From Smittia aterrima (lineage: Eukaryota > Arthropoda > Insecta > Diptera > Chironomidae): a stretch of 64,000 nt of DNA. Location: NCBI GenBank assembly GCA_033063855.1, contig CP093831.1, forward strand, positions 6,200,001-6,264,000, written 5' to 3'. Below the pieces are notes generated by a model, which worked only from the letters and a program-made list of their open reading frames with translations, had not been told where the DNA came from and searched no databases. The position numbers were made by a program, and so were the translations under genes. The number at the start of each line of letters is the position of its first letter. Within the stretch, counting starts at the first letter, position 1. Of the stretch, positions 12,270-26,100 are shown piece by piece.

Positions 12270-13188
12270 ATGGTGTTTGAGAAATTGTTTATGAAAATCT
12301 TAAATAAAGAGAGGAAGCCGAAGCAGATTAGTATTTTGATCATCGGTCTTAACAATTCGGGAAAATCGACAATAGTGAACTTCTTCAAGAACAAGGATGA
12401 TCGAAAGCACATCTCAGTCCCGACGATTGGATTCAACATAGAACACTTCGAGAGTAAGTCGAGTGTTTATTTGAGAGAAATGCTTTTGACCTTCCCTAAC
12501 AAATTCATAATCAATCCGAGCACGCAAATCGATTATTTCCACGTTTTCTACATTCCAAATCGCTTGTAGATCAAGGTGTTAGTTTCACTGCTTATGACAT
12601 GGCTGGCATTGGAAGATATCGAAATCTCTGGGAACATCATTTCAAAACGTGCAACGGAATTGTATTCGTGATTGATTCCAGTGATCGGATGAGACTTGGT
12701 GAGTTTCTAACTTAATTGTGTATGAGAGAGACGTTTGTTTATTTGGAAATATTTATCTGAAATGATATCCCAAACAAATAAAAAGTAAATATTCCAATCT
12801 CCTCCTCCTCGTAACAAATCGAATTCTAATATTTGCTTTCTCAGTCGTTGTGAAGGATGAACTGGATTTGTTGCTCGCTCATCCGGACATTAAACGACGA
12901 AGGGTTCCTGTCCTCTTCTTCGCCAATAAGATGGATTGCATTGACGCTCTCTCATCTGTCAAGATCGCTGCTGGTTTAAACTTAGAGGTTTGACTTTGGG
13001 GCTTTCAAAGTTTGCCAATATTCTAATTTTGTTGTTGTTTGATTTCACAGAAAATCGATAACAAACCTTGGCAAATCTGTTCATCGAATGCTCTAACAGG
13101 TGAAGGATTACAGAATGGCGTTCACTGGCTGACAGCTCAAATCAGAGAATGCGTTAACACTCCACCCGAGAAAGATGTTTATGAGTGA
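12270..13188 (+). CDS. Arl6: ADP-ribosylation factor-like 6 (BBS3), atypical switch II
   Basis: Exons 12270-12453, 12570-12698, 12845-12987 and 13051-13188 give 197 aa, close to the human protein's 186. Landmarks: P-loop GLNNSGKS (residues 26-33), switch I VPTIGFNIEHFE, the ARL6-specific GRYRNLWEHHFK and FVIDSSDR, NKMD at 132-135, and KPWQICSSNA near the end. ARL6 in its GTP form recruits the BBSome coat to membranes for traffic of receptors into cilia. Two oddities are visible. The switch II motif is DMAGIGRYR, so residue 75 is Ile where the family has the catalytic Gln. Residue 2 is Val rather than Gly, so no N-myristoylation. The C-terminus has a short charged extension. AATAAA at 13218. 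Identity is secure; the Ile could be real, or a sequencing or assembly error. Confidence 0.93.
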
Positions 13189-13229
13189 AGCGACTGAATC
13201 TGGCGTTATTAGCTTTCAATAAAGCTCAA

Positions 13230-15381
13230 GCTCTGTGGATAATTAATTCAAGATTGTTTCATTATTATTATTTCATTGTCGCACGCAGCGTTTGATTTAT
13301 TTGCTCAGTTTTATCGATTAGAGTTGCTCCAATCGTTTGGAAATAATCTAGAAATCCGCTTGTGACAACACGATGCTCAACAAGTGGAAAACTTGAAACG
13401 AATTGATTTTGATTGTGCAAGCTGCAAGATATTGGAAAATATTTTAAATTTACTGGAAATAAATATTTAACTTGACAGATGTTGTCATTCGGTTATTGTC
13501 CTCGAGCAAGAACTCAAAAATTGCAATCAAAAATGAATTTGTTGCATCATTTAATAATCTATCGAGTGCTATAAATTCAATTTCAGAAAAATATTTTGTG
13601 CAACTTAAATTCAATTTCTGACTGATGACAAATTCGATCGTTTAGTAAGCTGCGAGCTACTTGTCAATAACAAATTTAACGATGTTTGCCATTTTGACTG
13701 TCGTAAGCCTTTTGTACATTGGCAGCCTTGCTCTTATTCTCCTCTGAACGGATCTGTAAACACGTCGACAAGAAGAATGAAACATTCATAAATAAAATGT
13801 TTCTTTTTACCTTTTCCTTATTCAATCTTCATATTTTTCCTCTTCGCATTGTTGTCACAAAAATTTTGACAAAAAAAGGGAAATGACATTCAAACGAACT
13901 CTTCAATTTCCCGGAGCAGTACCTTTCTCTCAAATAAGAAACTCTCAGACTAAGCTTCGAGCACAATTTACTCTGACGCGTATCAATGATTTCTCACCCT
14001 TGAGATTTCTTATCAAGCCTTGCATGCTTAATCATCCTTAGAATTGATTCGGAAATCCTTTCCATCAAAAATATTCCGGGTTAGAAACTAAATTGATTTG
14101 ACGTGTAATATTTTGGGCAGAGAATAAAAATCTTAGCAAATATTCAGGGAAATTGCGAGAGGATTAAGCTTTTAGGATTATCAAATTTCTACCTGAAGAA
14201 TGTGAAGTAAGAATTCAGTTTCCTTGGGATCAACTGCTCTTCCTAAAAAGGTAACAATGATCCTAACTTCTTGAAAAATTTCAAGATTGTGATGGACCGA
14301 AAATGTTATTTTCATTCTAGAAATGTTCAATCAATTTATCGTTCCGTTCAAATGCAAAATTGCTCCAACACAAGTGACAGCAGTCGGGATATTAAATTAA
14401 TAACGCGCATTTTGATTTGTCCGGATGGAACTTATGATGAATGTTACTCCAACGCTTCCTGACTACCAATCTCTTTGATTTGAATAATTCACGTTCAAAT
14501 ACATGAAGAAAATTATTTGACATTTAGATTCCCCTGTCAGTTGATGTTTCAGACTATTCATCAGAATAATTTAACCTCGCTTTGATTTACGGTTGTTAGG
14601 AGATTTGGGATGCATGTGATTTCATAGGCGTAGACGTCATGACGGAAAGGCCAAAATTAAAAAGGATTCGTGAATCTCGATAGTGAGTCGTCCATGCTCT
14701 AAAATTATATTGTGCGAATTGCGAGGAAGGTCAAAAGGAAAAAGTTTTCTTTGATCAGGATGTTTTCAGATGACTTCACATAGCTTTTACATTTTTAATT
14801 TGATTTGAAGTGGAACATGCAGCGAAGCTTGTTGGAAGTGAGTTCGATCTTTTTTTGTGGAGGATGTCAAAGCTTTGAAAAATCTTAATCCTTTTGAGCA
14901 AAGTAATTTGCGCTCCGCTTTTTTCTAGCATAAACGCTTTTATAACTCAACGTATCATTGCTAAAGTTTTCCACTAAAATGTGCTTCGTCTACGTGAGCA
15001 GTGAGTCAAGGGAAATAAATAAATAAATCTTGTCTGTAAATAAATTTCCACAGAGCCAATGATTGAAAATTTATCTTTGACCTTTAGCTTTACATAAGTC
15101 TGTATACCATGTGCTGTCGTCATCGTTGGCGAAACTTTCCAAAAACGAAACATCTGCACAAAATGATGAAACTAGAAAGCTTTCAACTTGTTATCTTGAT
15201 AACACAAAAAATTTAATAAGCGAAAGGCTTCAAACAAGTCGATTGCGTCAAAAAAAAACTTTTGTTGTCGCAGTTCTGATTGAAACAGCTGGATATGGCA
15301 ACGAATTGGATTTTACAGCAAGATCTTCTTGATTTGATAAAAAGGTTGGCTCTTTATTAAAGTACATTGCTTGAAGTGAAG
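13230..15381. other. Intergenic, no gene recognised
   Basis: AT-rich, with no domain-bearing frame. A 21-codon hydrophobic frame at 13682-13747 and an antisense frame over the same bases were considered and not called. Confidence 0.45.
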
Positions 15382-15389
15382 GTTTAAGC

Positions 15390-16152
15390 TAGGGTGTCCA
15401 TTTATAGCTTTTTCCGCTATTTTATAGCGTTTTTTGACGTTTCCCGCGGCATAGCGGCGTTTTTCATTTTCGGTCGTTTTTCTAGCGTTTTTCAGATTTT
15501 TTAAAAAAAACTTTCAATTTTTTCAAAATGAAGTCACATCCAAGGGAAAAGTAAAGTTCATTTCTTCATTTCTTCATCAACTAAAGACTTTAGTTATCCT
15601 CAAGTCTTCCTGAAGATTTCTTAACTCGTTGTGAACTTGCTTGATTCGTGCTTGTGTTGTGGCTACAAACTCGATTTTTTTTGCTGAATTCAGACTTCAG
15701 ATTCAAACTTTTTTGAAGTTGTTTTTCAAATTCAGCTTCTGAGCAAAATTCAATAGTCAACGTCGTCCTCATCAGAACAAAAAAAAAACTAAATCTGTAT
15801 GAAAATATATAATTGCTGTATTGTAAACTGGTTAACGAAGATTCTTTGTTAACTCATCCAAATAAAAAAAAGAAATTTCTGAACCGAATGTGTTAACTAC
15901 ACTCAAAAATGCTTGCTTTTCAATTCATATTTTTTGGTATGAGGTTGTGAATCCAGTCGTTGCCAACGACTCGTTGGAAATTTTAATTAATTTTTTTTAG
16001 ACTTTTATTATGCGTTGTGACATAAAAACGTCAAAAACGATTAATTTCATTTAAATTTCACTGATTTCTGGGTGTTTTTAAAATTATAGCGTTTTTTAGC
16101 GTTTTTCGACCAAAATCTTAGTGTTTTTCGTCAACTTCTGATGGACACCCTA
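15390..16152. mobile_element. Non-autonomous hAT transposon (763 bp)
   Basis: The ends are perfect 12-bp inverted repeats, TAGGGTGTCCAT at the left and ATGGACACCCTA at the right. An 8-bp direct repeat, GTTTAAGC, flanks it at 15382-15389 and 16153-16160. The 8-bp target duplication plus TAGGG-type ends are typical of the hAT superfamily. Both subterminal regions carry repeated TAGCGTTTTT or GCGTTTTTC motifs, probable transposase-binding sites. The interior has no frame over about 60 codons, so it needs a transposase from elsewhere. Intact ends and an exact duplication suggest a fairly recent insertion. Confidence 0.9.
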
Positions 16153-16160
16153 GTTTAAGC

Positions 16161-19100
16161 ACTTAAAGAACCATGACGACAAGCATCTTGCACTTGATAA
16201 CTCAACAAGTATTAAGGCTCAACTTTGAAGAATATTTGATGAATGATACATAAAACATGAAGCTTTTTAGACTTTTCTTCTCAGTTCCACGAAGACTGAG
16301 TCAATATTTCGTCAATAATTTAGATTCTGAGTAAAGCGCAGCAAGATTTATTCAAAGCTTCTCTTCCTCAAAACTAATCAGCTTAAGCATATCCTACAGA
16401 ACTTAATGGAGTCTTCTTTGCAAATCGATTTATGGAAAGAAGAGAAATTGAAACCACATCAAACAAGCGATAGTCGATTTACAAAGAGAAAGCCGAAAAG
16501 TGATTGACGAGAACTTCATATTCCATATCTGGTTATTGACTTTGAACCAATCTTGACTCAATTTCCTTATGACAAAGTCAGCGTGCTGAGCCTGAAAGAC
16601 GCTTTCGGATAAAGTTTAAAAATACTTTCGAAATTGCGTCATTGGAACAATGTTTTCGAATAATATCAAAGCGGGTTTCGCGATAAAAATTTTCTCCACA
16701 CGATGAAGCTCTTTTTGTGTTGCCATGAAAACTAATCGAATCAAATTGAAAAACGTCTGCCGAAGCGTGAAATACTTGTGTTGACAAGACGATGCGGAAA
16801 ATTGAGTTTTTTAGGTTGTGGCAAAAAAAATTATTAAGCTGGCGGCTTCGTTGGAATGGAATTGCAAGCATCGGGTCGAGGGTTCGTTAAAATAAATATT
16901 TTGGCAGAAAATTTCAATAGGAAAACAACCAACGACCTAGAGACAATGCGGGAGAAAGATTTTACTTTTTTTGTATGACTGCTCAAGACTCCTCAGATCT
17001 CTGGTTCCTTTGGCAAACACGTTCGTATCAAAACGACTGTGGTTAAGTTTTGCGATAAGAAGTTTGACGAGCGAATGCCTCCGGGCATAATTTGGGAAAG
17101 GCTCAAAGCAATTTGGGAACGAGTTGAAGACTTACACATTCAGATTAATTGAAGCAATTAGCTTCAACGCAACTTTAAGAATGATCGAATTAGTCGTGAA
17201 TGATAAAATAATCAGACAGTTCTTCAAAAAGGGATTTTCTTTCTATGGTTCAACGATGAAGTGCTGTTGAGCTTAAAAAAGTTTGTTCAATTCCGAAAAG
17301 AGAAAATCGATGAAATATCTCAGACAAAAAACTTTTCTCGTAATTTCATTAAATTAATTTTCGAGGGGCTCGTGCGTAATGGAAGATTAATTTCTGGAAC
17401 TTCTTCAATGGAATCGTCCATAGAAGTCTGTTATGGACGCTTGAGTGCTTTCTGGGAATTGATTGATGTGATTTTATTTCACAAAATTCTTCTTGTCCAA
17501 TAAATTGTTGTTAAAAGAAGAAAGTTACTTCGCATGAATGGTTTTACCAGATGCTTTCATGGTCATCTCAAAGGACATCCATAGGATTCAACATTGAATT
17601 CATTCAAAGTTGTGAAGTCGCAATGGGAAACTCGTGATTAATTACAGTTTGAAATGCTTGTGACCTAAAAGTCTTAACTGGAATTCATAAAAGAACTTCA
17701 ATCTCCGAGGGAAATGTAATTTCATCATGCGCCGACCCAAGTCTGAAGTAGATTATCGAGGAGCTTTCTAAACTAAAAAGAAGTTCGACAAAAGCCATAA
17801 GCTTTTGAAATCAATCTTCAATGTCATTTCGAAATAAAAAGAAGCTGCATCCGAATGAAATACTTGAAACTTTCTATAAAAGTCGGTCAGCAAATTATAA
17901 TCGTACAGTAGTTTACTTCATCTCTTAACAATTTTCTTCAATGGAGCTTTAACAAAACATTTCGAGGACAAAAGCACTTTTTAAAGTGTAATGAAGTAAG
18001 AAATAGAGCTTTCTTGGTAAGGATTAAACGTCTTGCATCAGTAACTTTCAGCAAGTTGCTGACAAAAAGATTAATCTCGAACGGAGACAAAACGGGAACG
18101 AGTTCGGAAATGGGAAACTTGTGTTGATAAATTGAGATGTGAATGACATTAACGCGTGCACAAGTCTCGTAGTCAACAATCGCTCATTTTCCTCTTCACT
18201 GGATCACGTTTCATCTCCTGTTCGTCGAAGCTATTTTCCAGCAAACGACCAGGATGACAAAACATCCTTTTCCATGTCTTATCAATTTCAGGTAATCAAT
18301 TTCCTCTCAACGCAACAGTTTACTCACCTTTTCAGACCTTGTAACTTGAGACAGCTGTCAAATGTTATTACGGTGCAAAGTTGTCGAACCCAAAAAAATG
18401 TTTTGCTAACAAATTCCTGCGGTTTCTGTTTCACTCAAGGTCAACGCTGTGGGAAATGTGTTCGCTTCATTGTTGAGGTCGAATGACACGAAAAGAAAGA
18501 AAGAAATGTTCCGCGTTTTGACCAAGAATCACTGAGAGCGCATTCACGTTCATTGACGGAGCGTGAATTTAGGGATTCTCATCGCGGAGGGTGAATAAAT
18601 ATTTGTTTAGTTTTGCTTTGTGAGATTCCTGTGGAAATCATTACAGGAAAACCTCAGGAACACGTTGCTTAAGTTGAGTAAAATATTTCACTTGCAAATT
18701 ATGAAACTCTGCTTTGTAATAAACCTCGAGAAATGCTTTTATAGTTCTTAATTGAATCACCTCGGATTTAGTTAGGAACATCAACAAAACTTTGGTCACA
18801 GTTCGCTGCTCGCCAAAGACGCTCATCAAAAATTTATTCAAAAATTCCCATTTACACACACTCAGCAGAAAACACTTTGAGCGTGAAGCGATAAAACAGA
18901 ATGCAGAGGTAGAACAAGGTGGAAAGAGTATTGTTTAAAGAACATCCGCCTCGACTAATGCAATCATTTAAACCAATTGCAATGAGCATATTTCGGTATT
19001 TGCATTTTAATTGAGTTGGAGTTGCTTGTTGAGCTACTGCCTTCCGGCGAAATCTGTGCGGAGTGGATTTTTGTGTCGTCAACTTCTCAACCGGGACAAT

Positions 19101-22100
19101 CACGACAAGGTTGCCATTAATTTTATTCCTTTAAGGCTTTAGCTACGCTGCAATCGACAGGGGCAGTGAAAGAGGTTTATTGCGATTATAAAATGATTGG
19201 CGAGGTTTCTGTACGCAATCATTTCGTGGATTAAACAAAGGATTACATATTTTGAAAGAGTTATCAGAAGAAAAACCCCGCGAAGGTGACTCAACGTGAC
19301 AAGTGGAACCGAAACATTAGAAACACCTTTTGAAGACCCCGACCTAACAATTTCACGAGGCATTCTCAACACAGCACTTTGAAGAACAATGGTCAGCTCA
19401 TTACTTATGTACGACTGCTCCACTATGTAGAGTCGTATTGTATTCGAGGGCTCTCAAGAAGTAATGTCAATTTATTGATTAGTCATTAATTTAAATATTC
19501 ATTCGAGAAAGTGAAAGTTAAACGATATCTCGTCATACGATCTCATAAGTCGATTAACTAACTCACGATGACATAATTCTTTAACGTTCCCCATCACTCC
19601 GCTGGAATTAATTTATGTTTGAAAAAGAAAAATGACAACAAATTCCATTCATTGTCGTTTTAAAAAGAAAAACAAATTTTCTGTCTTTGGCGCATTATTT
19701 GAATAAAACTTTTCATGAGCCGATGAATAATCTTGAAGCGCGAAGAAATAATTGCGTCATCATGTACACCGATCACGTGTAGAGACCACAACATTGAAGA
19801 AGTCTCTCATTCTCTTGGGTCTCTCTTTTATGCTCAGCGTGCATATCTTTTTAATGTTCCCATGAATAATGGGAACTGAGGTCTGTGAAGGCAGGTCGGC
19901 GACTGTGACATGAGAGAGTGTAATGTGTTGAATGAATCAACAGTTGCGAGGCCCCCGCTTCGTTCCTTCTTTTATTCTCTTTTTCGCTTTGAAGTCTCAA
20001 CACAAATTTGAGTAGAAAAATATTTTCAGTTTCTGTTTTGTTTTCGAATGCAGCTGACGAGTTGAGCTGTTCGTTGTCGGAGTTTAGATTCACATAAAAT
20101 TATTGAACCGCGAAACTGTGTTTTGAGAAAAAAAAATTAATTCATTCGATTCACTCTCGATGCATTTGCAATTATTTTGAGCTGTGAGATCGACATGAAA
20201 TCGTGGCTGCCGTGTTTGCATTGCTCTATCGGTTTCATTTAAATATCAATTGAGAAACATTTTACGGTCTTATGCCCCGAGGATTAATTGTCGACAACTG
20301 AAGTGCACTAACAACATGAAATGTATGCGATGAGAAAGTTCATCTAGTGAGCGATGGTGTTTTATGATAACGATAATAGAAACAACGAGCAACAATTACG
20401 AGCAGGTAAAGTTTCTTCAAGAACATGAAGGCGAAATATTTGCTCTGCAAATGCAATTAAAAGTATAAACGGAAGTTTAGTCGCTGAGGGTTGAAATAAA
20501 TTGTACGGTGGTGCAAGTTATGAAAAGCTTCTCATGTTGATGTAATTCAGAAATGGTTGGCCATCATTTTGAGGGACAATTTGCTTCTCCAAGGACGATC
20601 ATCTTCTATGGTCAGCCTTTCTTCAGAAGCGGCACAAGCGAGGGAGAATAAAAAATTATTTTTCTGTTTCACTGAGCTCCAACCACCCGCAAACGCGGTT
20701 CCACAAGATTTATTAATTCCATCACAAAGAACCCATTCTTCCACATTTATTTGCGCTCATTGTCTTAATTGCGGGCATAGAGCTAGCAACGAATCTAGAT
20801 TGTGAAACGCAATGATTCACAACAATGCGATATGGGCTGCCAAGAATTTGAGTCGCCGCGCCTTCATGCTTTCGAGTTAATGACATTGCCAACTCCACTT
20901 GGTTCTTTCTTCGAGCTAATTTATAACTCAACCGCTCATTTCATTCAACTGAGGGCTTTCAATGTTTGTGCAATTGCAGCAAACATAAATTTTAAGCGAG
21001 ACTCATCATTTGCGGATGATATTTGCAAATGTGTGGCAACGAAAACAAAACAACAAAATAAAATTAACAACAAATGTGTTCGTTATGCCACGATGAGTCT
21101 CAACTGGAATTAAGAGTTGGGTCGAGACAGAAGCACGAAACCTTGATAAGAATTTCTGCGAAAGAAGAATCATCATCGTAAATTATTGTTATATTATTCA
21201 TTGTTCTCTCTGATTTTCCAACGTGGCGCAACAAGGCGTAGAGTTATTAGTTTTCCGTGAGGTTAATTCCGCTTAAGACAGACGAGAACAACAAAACCTC
21301 GTGATGACTTTAGAATTAATAAGCATCGAGAGCCCCTCATCAGCATTCACTGGAAATCTAAAGCAACGAGATTATTATCACCACTTCTATGGTTTTCTGT
21401 GGAATGGAACAGATTTCATCGGAAAGCAAAGCTCTCGACTCGACAGGCACTTCATCGTAATACGCGACACAGAAAATACGAGAGCGTTGATCAAGATTGA
21501 AGTGTTGTGCTCGCGCGTGAGCTCTATTGACGTTTAGTTTAATTCCAGTCATAGTTAGAGAGGAGGAACTTTTCGCGATTTTAAGGTGTGAGGATAAGTG
21601 TCGGCTTGAAAAAGATGTAAATTTGAACTCTCGAAATGTGGCTTCGCTTTCAAGATTCCATCGTGATCGCTTTCGATGATTGATGATCTGTGTTGTGAAT
21701 TGTCGAAACTCACGCGCGTTGCGAGTTGCAGTGGCTGAATTACATTTATGGAATTCCGGGTTTGTTCATTGAAGTCTGACAATGATTGGGCGTTTGTTGA
21801 GAATCTTTAAAAGTGACATCCAACACAGGAACGAGACAGTTACTCAAGTGGAAATAAAATTTACACTTCGATCTCAAGAGATTGTCGTCTCATTTGAATA
21901 ACAAAAGAATCTGCACAATCGTTTCGTGTAATTGGCCTTCGCAAATGAGTTAGACTTGAGAGATTAATCACCCGATTGTGTCGCTCTCGATCACGAAACT
22001 GCACAAGCAAATGTGAGCCGCTGAAATGTTTTTCGTTGCTGCATCGCACCATAAACAGACATCAAAGTCGATATTTTCGCATCGTCGAATGATTACATCA

Positions 22101-23129
22101 CAATCAGCAGATTTCTATCTTCTGACGGCTTCAAACAAAAACAAAAGTTAAGTGGAGTGGGTGATAATGGAGTCTGCCAACGTACACAAACAGTTTTTTG
22201 AAATAGATATTTGATATTAAACCGTTGTCCATTTATGAATTTTAATGGGGATTCCCGTAAAGAATTCTGAGAGCTTTTTTTGGATTCTCGACATTGAACA
22301 ATTAACTTTGATTTTTAATCAGAAAAAAGTCTGGAGCTTCAACTTTTAAAATGTTACGAAAATATTTTGACGGACAGCCGTCACATTTTCTTCAAAGTGC
22401 CGCGCATAAACGGCTAATTTATCACAAGGCGCCAGAGATTAACGAGCGTGAGCTTTGACTTTATTTTTGTTACGAACCGAAATTGGACTTATTGTTGTAA
22501 CGATGACTTTCTATATCTTGAATAACTTCCGGTTTCATTTGCTAAATGAGACGAACTGTTCTCAAATGTAACAGAGACTTTTTGCTAAAACATTCAAAGC
22601 TTAAAGTCAACCTTGGCAACGATAATTAATTTTCCCAGTAACCTCGCACAACTTATCAAAGCCTTAAACAAGAACGTTGAATGAGTAATTGAGATTTATC
22701 ATCCTCGAGCATCTTTTACGTTTTTTATTTTTAGGAACGCAATACCCAGCGCATAAAATTAGAATTATTTGGCTTTCTCTCCCATCGCTCGCTCACAAAT
22801 TCACCTGAAAGCAATTTCAAGCAAAGAATAAGAAGAATATCACCGAAGAAGACATTCCAATCCCATTGTCTTCGTCAATTGGCTTCGTCGAGCTTGTACT
22901 TAGTCATATTTTGTTTCGTTGTTGGTCACTTGACTGACGGTGCTTCTCTCATTTGCAATTCAAAGCACGACAAGAACTTGACGGTGATTTCTTTCTTCTG
23001 TGATTTCTTTCCTAACGCACGAATGGTTCCTAACCAACGAGAGGCCACAAAAAGCCTGAACTCTCAGAGTTGACTCTCAACGCTGTAATTAATCTTTTCT
23101 CTCCTTCTTTCTTTTCTCCCTCTTAATAG
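16161..23129. other. Long intergenic region or 5' introns of the PDZ gene
   Basis: Nearly 7 kb without a recognisable gene. Frames of 60-115 codons occur by chance on both strands. The PDZ gene's first coding exon may lie here: its exon at 23130 is preceded by a clean splice acceptor. The best-looking candidate exon, 18136-18291 with donor CAGGTAATC, has the wrong phase to join 23130 directly and no ATG. Confidence 0.4.
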
Positions 23130-23197
23130 AAACCCCCTCGTCGAGTCTATCGAGGAGATGGTGTAAATTGCGTCAACGTTGCGCATCATTTCACGCC

Positions 23198-26100
23198 ATG
23201 AAAGGTTTAGATTGTACAGCAGCAGACAGCAGCCCGTCATCACTTCCATATCAGTTCTATGACAACGGACTTAATGAAATGATCCCAGCCCCACAAAACT
23301 TTCTTCTCACTCATGACCCTCGCGTCATTATGGTGAATGGAAAACCAAAGGTATTTGCGGTGATTGATAATCGAAGTGGAAGCCGTAATGGTTACTATGC
23401 TGGAAATTTTCCTCTCCCTTGTGAGCCCATCATCGAACATCAAGCAGTGAAGCTTTGCAAATGCAAAAGTCGCGTCTCAGCCTCGTCATCATCTTTAAAT
23501 TATGACATCAACGATCCGCAATTGATGCACGTGCTGAATCAGCAGTCACGTTTGCAATATTTTGATGGGGAAGACGTGAAGGCCAAGCCGAAGACACGAA
23601 GACTGAGCCTGTTTGGCAGTGAACGAAAGTCGAAGAAGGAAACGAATAAGCAGAACTTTGATCTAAAGCAATTTAAGTCCGTGTCGATGCGATGCCACCA
23701 TCATCACCAGCACATGATGTTCCACAGAGAGCAACAGATGATTCAACTTCAGCATCAAGAGGCAAAAGATACCATGAAGAGCAGCAAGTTTAACACTGTG
23801 GGTCGCAAGAAGCGATCAATTTACGATGTCTTCTTCAATACTAATAAATCATCGCCACCTGCAAGCGAGTCAGGCGTTCGTCAGCCAACATTTTATGTTC
23901 CGTTGCCTAACAACGAGGGCGAACTAGCAGCAATGCACATGTCGAGGCAAGCCGTCAACCCGTCACGCTCGATTCGCTCGCGATCTGTTTGTGCAACTGA
24001 TTCAATGAACAATGTGCGGACTTTGTTTAGACACGAAAACACTCCACCGTCGTCGAACGAGCGCAAAAAATCAAACAGCTTTAATCCACGCGAGTCACTA
24101 GAAATCACCTCGTTTCTCTTTAACAAGTTACGACTAGATCGAGGAAGCGATGCGGGCAGTAAACGTTCAACTTTCACTAATCGGAGAGAAAGTTCTGAGG
24201 AAAAAGTCGTCACACAAGTAAGTCCTGATAAGATCTTTGCTGATAATTGATGACGAGTCAATTAGGTCTTCAGATGATTGATGGCTCATCAACCGTTGAG
24301 AGAATCTTTTCAAAGACCTATTAACATTAAAAAAAACCTCGCGACCGCAAAAAACGCGCAACTTTTGATTGAAAACTGTCATAAACTTTAGTTTCTTTTT
24401 AATTGAAAACGCGGCGTGATTATGTTGAAATTTTTGGTCATTTGAGCTTAATGCTCTTCTTCGTCCGAAGGCTCTGTCTTTCAAACTCTTACCGCAGCCT
24501 AATTGAAGATGAACACAAAAAAAATTCACTCAATGTCGTTTGTCTTAGATTTGAAGAAGCAACTTAATTGCTTAATTTGAAAGGTTTCAAGAGAGTGACC
24601 TGCTGAAAACTCATTGTTTACCCAGTGACCGTCCAGTCATCCTCAATCGAAGTTTTACGTAATAGGCTTTCATCTAATGATGAGAAGAAAACGACGAGAA
24701 TGCAGCGACCACAATTGATTCACACGATTATGCGATGAAAATCGGTTAAAGCGATGCCTTCAACGTTGCATCCAACTGAGACTTAACGGCAGAGGAGAAA
24801 CTGTTATCGTCTGCTCGATGACACAACGCTTCAACGTTCGGTCGTAAAAAGTTAGCGGTAATTGATCGATTTGATAGTTAAAGCAATCAAATTGAATTGT
24901 GAATCGTCGTTTTGATGATTCATGACGTTGACACAAGCACGCATTCGCTTAGTATGTAGACAGCATATCAATTTCATTCGCGTCAGAAAATTAACTTAAC
25001 GCGGTCGACGTTAATGTGTTTTTCGTATCGATATGTGCTTTAAACAGAAGGAGCTTCAGGGAAAACATTAAACGTTGATGTAATCGACACCTCTTTCAAT
25101 GATTGATACGCTGCTCTCTCCTTCAACGAATTCATTGCCTGCAAGCGCTGTTCTTCTATTTGTAGGCTCTCATTATCATATTTTAAGCAAACGCGGTGAT
25201 GATACCAGAAATTAGTATGCAAATTCTGGCACGACTTGGAACAAAGTAAATTTACATCAAACTCGTAAATATTTCAGAACGAGATTTCTAGGGATGACTC
25301 GTGAATGATGAATTTTGTTAATTCACCAAATTTAAATGTCTTAAATAATTTATTGAGAGCTCCGGAACTGCGAGACTCTCCCGCCAAGCGGAAAATACCA
25401 TCAAAGCTCAAGCAGTTTGAAGCAAAATTTTGTTAATTATCAATTAGAATTAAAAAAAAGTTTCATGGGGCCGAAAGAGAAAGCAGCCACCAACATTAGT
25501 CGGAAATTATGATAGCAGCAGAAAAATTTAATTACAAATATTTTCCGAGGCTTTGAGAGGAAAATTTCATTACCACGAAAAATCTTCAAACAAACTCGTC
25601 GCTTAGAATGTTTACAGTCTCGATTATGTGTTTAAACAGATTTAAACAGATTTTGCGAGCGGCATATGTGAGCCTTAAGCTTCCTCGCTCTGTGGACTCA
25701 AAAATGTAAATCCTGGGTTTGCTTAATCCTAAAAGGGAAATGGAAAATATATTTTCATATACAATTTCCGTGATTGTTAAGCTTTTTTTTCGAGAGGAAC
25801 GGTCTCAAGGTTATATTGAAAATGAAATTGCTTCTGCTGAAGTTGTCAGACATTTACTCCATCCAACGACTTGACAAATAAATTCCCGTGGAAAAATTGC
25901 TGTCGTTAACAACGATTTTCATTGTTTGCTCTCGCCCTCCGTTTGGTACACGACCTAAGAAAAAAATTCATTAAAATTCTTAGGCGCGGCATAAATCTTT
26001 GAATTTTAATTTAGATTGGTGGCCGCTTTTCCAGGTTCATGAATCTTAAGATCTTTAAAACCGGTCTACGTTAATCTCATTCAAGGCTTCTCTTTGATTA

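Noticed and set aside
13677..13757. A hydrophobic 21-residue frame on the plus strand (MFAILTVVSLLYIGS...) and, over the same bases, a charged 25-residue frame on the minus strand after an acceptor-like TTTACAG.
   Set aside because: Each is the mirror of the other, neither joins a convincing upstream exon, and open runs this short are expected by chance.
18136..18291. Candidate exon ending in a good donor (CAGGTAATC), Ser/Asn-rich.
   Set aside because: No ATG in frame, weak acceptor, and its phase does not fit the next known exon at 23130.
20547..21552. Overlapping frames of 64-103 codons on both strands.
   Set aside because: No recognisable domain, no splice context, and the frames overlap antisense to one another.
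22876..23073. Signal-peptide-like frame (LYLVIFCFVVGHLTDGAS).
   Set aside because: No ATG in frame upstream, no domain, and no splice link to the PDZ gene.
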